36,123 bases of DNA from a virus, in the IMG/VR virus record IMGVR_UViG_3300017749_000043, positions 1 through 36,123 of that record. The stretch is one strand, 5' to 3'. Of this stretch, positions 31,801 through 36,123 are shown one piece after another. The position numbers and the translations under genes were made by a program. The stretch's first letter is position 1; each line of letters begins with the position of its first letter. The notes under the pieces were generated by a model. It was given only the letters and a program-made list of their open reading frames with translations. It was not told the origin of the DNA and searched no databases.

Positions 31801-32700
31801 AGATATACATTAGAGCGTGGTCTTAATCAGGCAACTGGTGTTTTCTTTATGATGAACGGCTTAAACTACTGGAATCAAATGCTTAAAGAGTTTGCTGGTA
31901 ATGTAACTATGCTTCGTATGACGGATGCAATTACTACAACTTGGGAAGGATTATCTAAGTCTGACAAGGAAAAGCTTTTAAAGAATGGCATTGATCGTCA
32001 AGACGCTTATCGTATGCGTAAGCTGATTGAAAAGCATGGCACAAATGTAGATGGTCAAAAACTTCCTAACACTGATTTATGGGAAGACCCCACAATGCGA
32101 CTAAAGTTTCGTATTGCTTTAAACCAAAATGTAGAACGCATCATTGTGACCCCTGGGGCTGGTGATAGAGCTTTATGGACATCTACTGAGTTTGGTTCGA
32201 TGCTGACTCAGTTTAAGTCATTTGGTCAAGGAGCAATGGTTCGTATGGCGACTGCTGGATTGCAAGAGCGTGATGGTGCTTTTTGGCAAGGAGCTACGTT
32301 GCTTGTTGCAATGGCTGGTCTTGTTAATGAAGTTAAGAGAGCGCAGTACGGTATAGACAGTAAAGAAACATTTGATGAAAAGCTGTTAAATGCAGTTGAT
32401 CGCTCTGGTGTTATGGGCTGGGCTATGGATGTAAATAATGCTGTAGAGAAGCTATCTGATAATAAACTTGGGATGAGGCCAGCGTTTACAGATCAGCCTC
32501 AATACAAGCTTCCTGATACAGCGAAAGCTGGCGCTGTGCTTGGGCCTTCTGCAAGTAATTTAATGAATATATCCAGTGTGATGGGTGATGTCGTAACATT
32601 TAATGCCAATCAAGATACACTTGATACTGCTAGGTTTGTAACCCCGGGGGCTACATTACCTTACTTAGATCCAATTTATGATGGCGTTTTTGGTCAATAG
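28816..32700 (+). CDS. Very large internal virion protein with N-terminal pesticin/lysozyme-like domain
   Basis: 1294 residues. Residues 1-180 are a peptidoglycan-hydrolase-like domain: GELEGK with Glu11/Glu13, GYVPDAKGSKSG and then VTIATGFDLGARN (Thr33, Asp39), ending near RRNKEAEYFQKK. This is the pattern of pesticin/T4-type lysozyme domains. A long helical body follows, with a hydrophobic Gly/Ala stretch around 455-475 and a conserved-looking C-terminus (TPGATLPYLDPIYDGVFGQ). In T7 the matching protein, gp16, carries a lytic transglycosylase at the same place, so the enzyme type appears swapped. It should open the cell wall during DNA entry. Confidence 0.9.
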   Translation: MSNIDWDFIGELEGKRKLKGYVPDAKGSKSGVTIATGFDLGARNLSDLAGLPQDIIDVLTPYLGIKGAAAADLASELIVDDSQAKVIDEFSHNEAVERLSSSWESKTGTPFSELPMGKATTIASVAFQYGDLASKAPNFWEQVTTDDWDGAVANLRNFGDNYKTRRNKEAEYFQKKRLEDTLAVTAPADAPSRQLTNEELMAKVQGQIAESKDPVIEGGIKTPINTEIADFDIAQTNEQRALEQDFYDAPEAVDRTTKSNSKLPDTQAITDSYTSLYGNSGEVYGNRVQSKFGNEDEYDYAVFDETFDNVWGAAFRQNNFVPAISRMLESMDSKYKPVEGYDAFKDKDLKSQLGGDEGLWMFRHSGSPAESQLKLERMKQDAEDMAFLSATDSTGAQVVASLASPTTLLPLAPARVMKMASGGRRFVGGTAFTGAALYPEQMLIESQNEYRDASHSALMLSALSLVGGSLAYKFGGVKRMVDSDMPTSSGGEQVYRSAGASVSPERYRQSMYATMEQDALKETGVGLEKLPWNPVIRMLNSPNPFVRTVATGLVDTGGMMQKKVDEGLSMDQSVESTFRAKYLGPLRQALTEVDKTYLAYRGKVASDSDIARSVQMLRTSVSDKFNRAGSHMTEAQFRNRVARAMRRGDVDNVGDEASEFVTAAAGQYRKVFDLVKKEASNVRLFERQLAEDIAKAKAAKNVNRVKQLEEAMAKLQEQGVTANNALSYVPRIFRVDKIMERSSEFLSIVERHAVTSMKMSRAAAKTYAQNVMDTVTRSRPYLDLDDATNQLDFMISPSGVKASTLKVPDDLLEDFIENDIETLLRHHVKTMGMDIELTARYGSIDMKSTIDEITADYSRLIDETTDTAKKADLNKRLSRDLEDLRGLRDRVRGTYGASKDPHQLSSRFIRVMKSFNVLVGMGGAMISSVPDVFRTTMVEGFRTTNEKGFKNLFADQAVYVKKLKQKELAAAGVAVDATLGLRAHSFSDMGDLFGSRYTLERGLNQATGVFFMMNGLNYWNQMLKEFAGNVTMLRMTDAITTTWEGLSKSDKEKLLKNGIDRQDAYRMRKLIEKHGTNVDGQKLPNTDLWEDPTMRLKFRIALNQNVERIIVTPGAGDRALWTSTEFGSMLTQFKSFGQGAMVRMATAGLQERDGAFWQGATLLVAMAGLVNEVKRAQYGIDSKETFDEKLLNAVDRSGVMGWAMDVNNAVEKLSDNKLGMRPAFTDQPQYKLPDTAKAGAVLGPSASNLMNISSVMGDVVTFNANQDTLDTARFVTPGATLPYLDPIYDGVFGQ
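30279..30291 (+). repeat. 13-bp motif CAGTGGTGGGGAA, copy 4 (coding)
   Basis: A perfect copy inside the large internal virion gene. An 11-base match (CAGTGGTGGGG) also occurs inverted in terL at 17178-17188. Confidence 0.8.
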
Positions 32701-32712
32701 ATGTGAATTAAC
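32701..32712 (+). repeat. 12-mer ATGTGAATTAAC, copy 2
   Basis: It begins on the first base after the stop of the large internal virion gene, 44 bases before the fibre gene start. It is identical to the copy at 21124-21135 and shares ATGTGAAT with the candidate operator near 8350. Confidence 0.75.
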
Positions 32713-32744
32713 GTAATGAAGCCAACAATGTATAAGAGGATATT

Positions 32745-34085
32745 ATGGCAACTATACAAATAGCAGACAATGACGCTAGAGTTCAATACACTCAGGCTGT
32801 AAATGGGATTGATAATGATCCTAGTCCAGCAGCGACTGAGCTTACTATTGATTTTCCATTTTTTAGTCTTGATGACATTAAAGTTATTAAGACTACCGAA
32901 GCTGGTGTTGATACTACACTAACAAGAGGTACTGGATCTGGCACATTTACTGTAACAGGCACTGCTGTTGATGATGGTTTTTCTGGCGGTAATGTTAAAA
33001 TTCACAATACTGATACCACTGCAACAACTAGGTATACGCTATTTCGTGATATAGCCATTGAAAGAACTACTGATTTTCCAACATCAGGCCCTTTTAATAT
33101 CTCTTCTCTTAACACTGAGTTAGATAGGCTTTTTGCCATATCTCAAGAGTTAGAGACTGGTGTTAGTCGTACAATGATACTGGCAGAATCAGATAGTGCT
33201 GCCTCTATTACTCTTCCTGATACATCTGTTAGAAAAAATAAGATCTTATCTTTTGATGCTGCTGGAACACTAACTGTATCTCAGACAGTAGGAACGTCTA
33301 AGGGTACGGATGCCACAACTACTACTGCTGCTTATTTAAAACATGATCTTATTAAATCAACAACAACAGCGCAGTTAAATAATGTTTATATAGCTATTAC
33401 TGATACTGCCTCTGGAGATGCCTTAACGGATACCAGTAAGTTTCTACTTGTTGTGGATGCTGTATCTGCTGCAACTAGCGCATCAAATGCTGCGGCAAGC
33501 GCATCAACGGCAAGTGGTCATGCTTCGACAGCTACGACAAAAGCCAGTGAAGCGTCTACATCAGAAAGTAATGCTAATGATTGGGCTGTAAAAGTTAATG
33601 GCATTGTTGATAGTTCAGACTATTCATCAAAAGCTTGGGCTATTGGTGGCACAGGGGTTACTGACGCATCTGGTGCTGGCCCTGCTAAAGACTGGGCAAC
33701 CGAAACCACTGGTCAAGTAGATGGCACAGAGTATTCAGCTAAAGAATACGCTATTGGCGCACAGACTAGAGGCACAACAGGATCAGCAAAAGATTGGGCA
33801 ACCTATACTGGTGGCACAGTAAACGGTTCACAATATTCTGCTAAGTATTGGGCAGAACAAGCGGCTGCTAGTGCTGATAACGTAGATGATTTGTATCTTG
33901 GCCCTAAAAGCTCAGATCCAACAGTAGACAATGACGGTGATGCGTTAACTGTTGGCGATTTGTATTTCAACACAGGTGACAATGTTTTGAAAGTTTATGA
34001 CGGATCGGCTTGGAATGCTGCTGCCGTGGATACCAGTTCGTTTGCAACAGCGGGCTTTAGCATTGCAATGAGTATTGCCTTATAG
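32745..34085 (+). CDS. Tail fibre with T7-type N-terminal domain
   Basis: 446 residues. Residues 1-150 resemble the T7 fibre head-binding domain: YTQAVNGI, LTIDFPFFSLDDIKV, YTLFRDIAIERTTDFPTSGPFN and LNTELDRLFAISQELE. After a linker and an Ala/Ser-rich coil (about 240-275), three repeats of roughly 30 residues follow, each with AxDWA, a V-G/S-YSxK segment and AIG or AEQ, then a compact C-terminal domain (DLYFNTGDNVLKVYDGSAWN). It is the anchor fibre to which the smaller proteins downstream may attach. It lacks a long receptor-binding tip of its own. Confidence 0.92.
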   Translation: MATIQIADNDARVQYTQAVNGIDNDPSPAATELTIDFPFFSLDDIKVIKTTEAGVDTTLTRGTGSGTFTVTGTAVDDGFSGGNVKIHNTDTTATTRYTLFRDIAIERTTDFPTSGPFNISSLNTELDRLFAISQELETGVSRTMILAESDSAASITLPDTSVRKNKILSFDAAGTLTVSQTVGTSKGTDATTTTAAYLKHDLIKSTTTAQLNNVYIAITDTASGDALTDTSKFLLVVDAVSAATSASNAAASASTASGHASTATTKASEASTSESNANDWAVKVNGIVDSSDYSSKAWAIGGTGVTDASGAGPAKDWATETTGQVDGTEYSAKEYAIGAQTRGTTGSAKDWATYTGGTVNGSQYSAKYWAEQAAASADNVDDLYLGPKSSDPTVDNDGDALTVGDLYFNTGDNVLKVYDGSAWNAAAVDTSSFATAGFSIAMSIAL

Positions 34086-34094
34086 GAGTAAACA

Positions 34095-34430
34095 ATGGCA
34101 CAGAATTTTCGCAGATACACATTGAACGCAGTAGGCACTGTTGCTGCTGACATTCCCGATGGGTCTAACTTTGACAGCTTTGATACCATTGTAGGCATTC
34201 ACATTGCCAATGTAACAGCTAACGCTATCACAGTTGAGTGCTATATTAATGATGGCACTAACGACATTCATTTGGTTAAGGATGCACCCATAGCGGCTGG
34301 CGGTGCGCTTCAGATATTGGATGCTGGTGCTAAGTTTGTCGTGCAGTCAGGTGATCGGCTTTATGTCAAATCAAACACAGCAAGCAGCGCAGATGTTTGG
34401 GTGTCTGCCGTTGATGCGATCAGCACATAG
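34095..34430 (+). CDS. Small virion beta-sandwich-like protein after the fibre gene
   Basis: 111 residues. A beta-rich sequence with RRYTLNAVGTVAADIPDG, IVGIHIANVTANAITVECYINDG and AGGALQILDAGAKFVVQSGDRLYVKSNT, a pattern common in marine phage virion proteins. It has TAGGAG before the ATG. It is a likely connector or adapter in the fibre assembly. Confidence 0.8.
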   Translation: MAQNFRRYTLNAVGTVAADIPDGSNFDSFDTIVGIHIANVTANAITVECYINDGTNDIHLVKDAPIAAGGALQILDAGAKFVVQSGDRLYVKSNTASSADVWVSAVDAIST

Positions 34431-34439
34431 GAGTGACCG

Positions 34440-34940
34440 ATGGGTTATGTAGGCAATCAACAGACTGAGGGCTTCAGCAGCATTCCTGCCAAGCAAGACC
34501 TTACTGGTGCATCTGGTACAACGCTAACACTTTCTCACGCTGTATCTAGTCCAGAGGCTATTGACCTATACATTAATAACGTAAGGCAAGAGCCGACTAC
34601 AGCCTACTCAGCAGTGGCAACGACTGTAACTCTTACTGGCTCTGTTGTGTCTACTGATGATATCTATGTGGTCTATAACGCCCTGGCTTTGCAAACGACT
34701 GTACCCCCTGATGGCTCTGTTACATCAGCCAAGCTAGACCCCAACCTTGTATTAGGTGGCGGCAGCTTTCTTGGTGACAGTGGCGGTGGAACGGCAGATA
34801 TATTTCGGGTGCATCAAGTTGAGTTAAACACAAATGTTACTGTGGCGGCTAATACCAACGCCCTGTGCGCTGGCCCTTTAACAGTAGCTTCAGGAGTCGT
34901 CATCACAGTTAGTGCTGGTGCGACATTGGTGGTAGCATGA
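34440..34940 (+). CDS. Tail-fibre protein with T7-fibre-like repeat head
   Basis: 166 residues. The first part (MGYVGNQQTEGFSSIPAKQDLTGASGTTLTLSHAV, SPEAIDLYINNVRQEP and DDIYVVYNALALQTTVPP) parallels the N-terminal domain of the product at 2268-3086, with a DGSVTSAKLD decapeptide afterwards. The end is Gly/Ser-rich with a final VAANTNALCAGPLTVASGVVITVSAGATLVVA segment. GGAG precedes the ATG and the stop overlaps the next start (ATGA). Confidence 0.8.
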   Translation: MGYVGNQQTEGFSSIPAKQDLTGASGTTLTLSHAVSSPEAIDLYINNVRQEPTTAYSAVATTVTLTGSVVSTDDIYVVYNALALQTTVPPDGSVTSAKLDPNLVLGGGSFLGDSGGGTADIFRVHQVELNTNVTVAANTNALCAGPLTVASGVVITVSAGATLVVA

Positions 34941-35335
34941 GTACAGTACATACAAACACAATACAAACTAGCTCTGGTGGCCCTGTTACGCTGACGAAGC
35001 AACACGCTGCGAAGGCGTGGGCAAATTTTAATGGTTCTGGAACATTAGCGGTTCGTGATTCATTCAACGTAACAAGTATTTCGGATGATGGAACTGGGTT
35101 GTATTCTGTAGATTTTAGCAACGCAATGAGTGATGGAAATTATGCAGCACCGGGTTGTGCTACATATTTTGGAAACGATAGTGCAACCGGATTGGTATAC
35201 GCTATGCGTACATCAAGTAATGTGTACACGGAACACGGAACCGCTGGTTTTGCTTTAAGGATATCGGACAATAACGCTGACAGCGCATTAGACAGCGGTT
35301 CGGTTGAGTTAACCGTAATGGGAGACCTAGCATGA
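34937..35335 (+). CDS. Small tail-fibre/adhesin paralog (complete copy of the fragment at 1-174)
   Basis: 132 residues. It has the family core (AAKAWANF, VRDSFNVTS, DDGTG, SNAM) and the terminal GDLA. The last 174 bases equal the start of the window with one mismatch. It starts in an ATGA overlap with the previous gene and ends in one with the next. A variable stretch between YFGNDSATG and SVELTVMGDLA is the most likely surface-exposed part. Confidence 0.88.
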   Translation: MSTVHTNTIQTSSGGPVTLTKQHAAKAWANFNGSGTLAVRDSFNVTSISDDGTGLYSVDFSNAMSDGNYAAPGCATYFGNDSATGLVYAMRTSSNVYTEHGTAGFALRISDNNADSALDSGSVELTVMGDLA

Positions 35336-35337
35336 GT
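35162..35337 (+). repeat. Second copy of the window-start sequence 1-176
   Basis: It matches 1-176 with one mismatch at 35275/114, then diverges. See the entry at 1-176. Confidence 0.95.
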
Positions 35338-35835
35338 AAGATACTTGTAAATGAACTTGCTCATACAAACGACACTACAGCACTGACTATTGATAGCAGT
35401 GGGCGTGTTCTTAGACCAAACGTACCAGCCTTTTATGTTCGTAAATCAGGTAAACAAAGTGACATTGCTGTAAATTCAGCAGTGACAGTCACATTTGAAA
35501 CTGAAATTTTCGACCAAGGGGGCAACTTTGCAAGTAATACTTTTACGGCTCCTGTCAACGGATTTTATCATTTCAGTTCATATCTGAGATTAGAAAATAT
35601 AGACTCTGCCGCTGGGTATTATATATTGATATGGCAAATAGGCGGCACTCAAAGACAGGGACATTTATTTGACCCTGACTTTGGACAGGATAATACTTTC
35701 TGGGCAATGAATAGCAGTCTGACATATTATCTAACGGCTGGACAAACAGCTTATATACAAATTCAACAAAGTGGAGGCTCAAGTCAAACTGATCTTGATG
35801 TAGACAGTTGGTTCAGTGGGCATTTAGTAGGATAA
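35332..35835 (+). CDS. C1q/TNF-like fibre tip protein
   Basis: 167 residues. The short head (MSKILVNELAHTNDTTALTIDSSGRV) is of the type seen in other phage fibre proteins. The body from about residue 27 resembles a C1q-like jelly roll: FYVRK, VTFETEIFDQGGNF, TFTAPVNGFYHFSSYLRL, then SLTYYLTAGQTAYIQIQQSGG and WFSGHLVG. C1q-like domains form trimers and bind surfaces, fitting a receptor-binding tip. It occupies the slot taken by the unrelated gene 171-593 at the other window end. Confidence 0.85.
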   Translation: MSKILVNELAHTNDTTALTIDSSGRVLRPNVPAFYVRKSGKQSDIAVNSAVTVTFETEIFDQGGNFASNTFTAPVNGFYHFSSYLRLENIDSAAGYYILIWQIGGTQRQGHLFDPDFGQDNTFWAMNSSLTYYLTAGQTAYIQIQQSGGSSQTDLDVDSWFSGHLVG

Positions 35836-35844
35836 GGTAATACT

Positions 35845-36123
35845 ATGGCACTAGGAAAGATAAAAGCAGATACCCTAGAACACAGCACCGCTGGGTCACT
35901 TGATACACAGTACGTTGTGAATGGTAGTGCAAAGGCTTGGATAAATTTTGCTGGTGCTGGAACATCTGTCAACGACAGTCTAAACATAAGTTCTTTGGCA
36001 GATAATGCGACAGGTAAATTTACTGTAACAATGTCATCTGCTATGGATGCGGTAAATTACACTGTAGTTACTGGAATACAAGAATTGGGTACAGGAAATA
36101 CACATATGACCAGCGTCAGGTCA
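35845..36123 (+). CDS. Small tail-fibre/adhesin paralog, KIKADTLEHSTAG head (3' end outside the window)
   Basis: 93 residues to the window edge in an open frame. The head and core (KIKADTLEHSTAG, DTQYVVNGSAKAWINF, NDSLNISS, SSAM) closely follow the product at 593-985, with DNA similarity high in the first 100 bases and falling afterwards. An AAGGTAA site precedes the ATG. The GDLA tail would lie beyond the edge. Confidence 0.85.
   Translation, partial: MALGKIKADTLEHSTAGSLDTQYVVNGSAKAWINFAGAGTSVNDSLNISSLADNATGKFTVTMSSAMDAVNYTVVTGIQELGTGNTHMTSVRS

Overview
The window looks like a nearly complete genome, or one circularly permuted contig, of a tailed phage with a T7-like (podovirus) virion. The structural genes run in the order terminase, portal, scaffold, capsid, tail tubular proteins A and B, three internal virion proteins and a fibre with a T7-type N-terminal domain. 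No RNA polymerase, DNA polymerase, helicase, primase or integrase could be found on either strand. Replication and transcription are therefore probably run by host enzymes. The layout recalls RNA-polymerase-lacking marine podoviruses such as the HTVC010P-like pelagiphages, and the 3TM holin recalls alphaproteobacterial gene transfer agents. A marine proteobacterial host is an inference, not something the sequence proves.

Layout. (1) 1-3589 and 32745-36123 form one tail-fibre region interrupted by the window edges. It is a string of small adhesin-like proteins with shared domains, tightly overlapped stops and starts, and near-identical sequence at the two ends of the window (1-176 and 35162-35337). 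(2) 3589-5125 is a cassette of five small membrane proteins (lysis and envelope), closed by a rho-independent terminator at 5366-5397. (3) 5087-8337 and 9067-13986 are minus-strand early genes: YqaJ exonuclease, Sak3-type annealing protein, ParB-like protein, SSB, two zinc-binding miniproteins, small membrane proteins and unknowns. (4) 8338-9079 is a plus-strand island inside the early region, an XRE-type HTH regulator followed by a RuvC-like resolvase. Its promoter overlaps a divergent promoter for an S24-like fragment, a switch-like arrangement. (5) 13987-14413 is the divergent early/late control region, with direct repeats and a strong late promoter. (6) 14414-32700 is the plus-strand packaging and virion operon.

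How the genes fit together. The exonuclease, annealing protein, SSB and RuvC-like enzyme form a recombination set that could process or concatenate DNA copied by the host replisome. The late operon is almost gap-free, and many genes are joined by TAATG or ATGA overlaps, which suggests translational coupling. The largest internal virion protein starts with a pesticin/T4-lysozyme-like domain, and no recognisable stand-alone endolysin was found. Shared 5' and 3' segments among the fibre proteins suggest that adhesin modules are exchanged by homologous recombination. The differences between the two window ends look like two arrangements of the same region.
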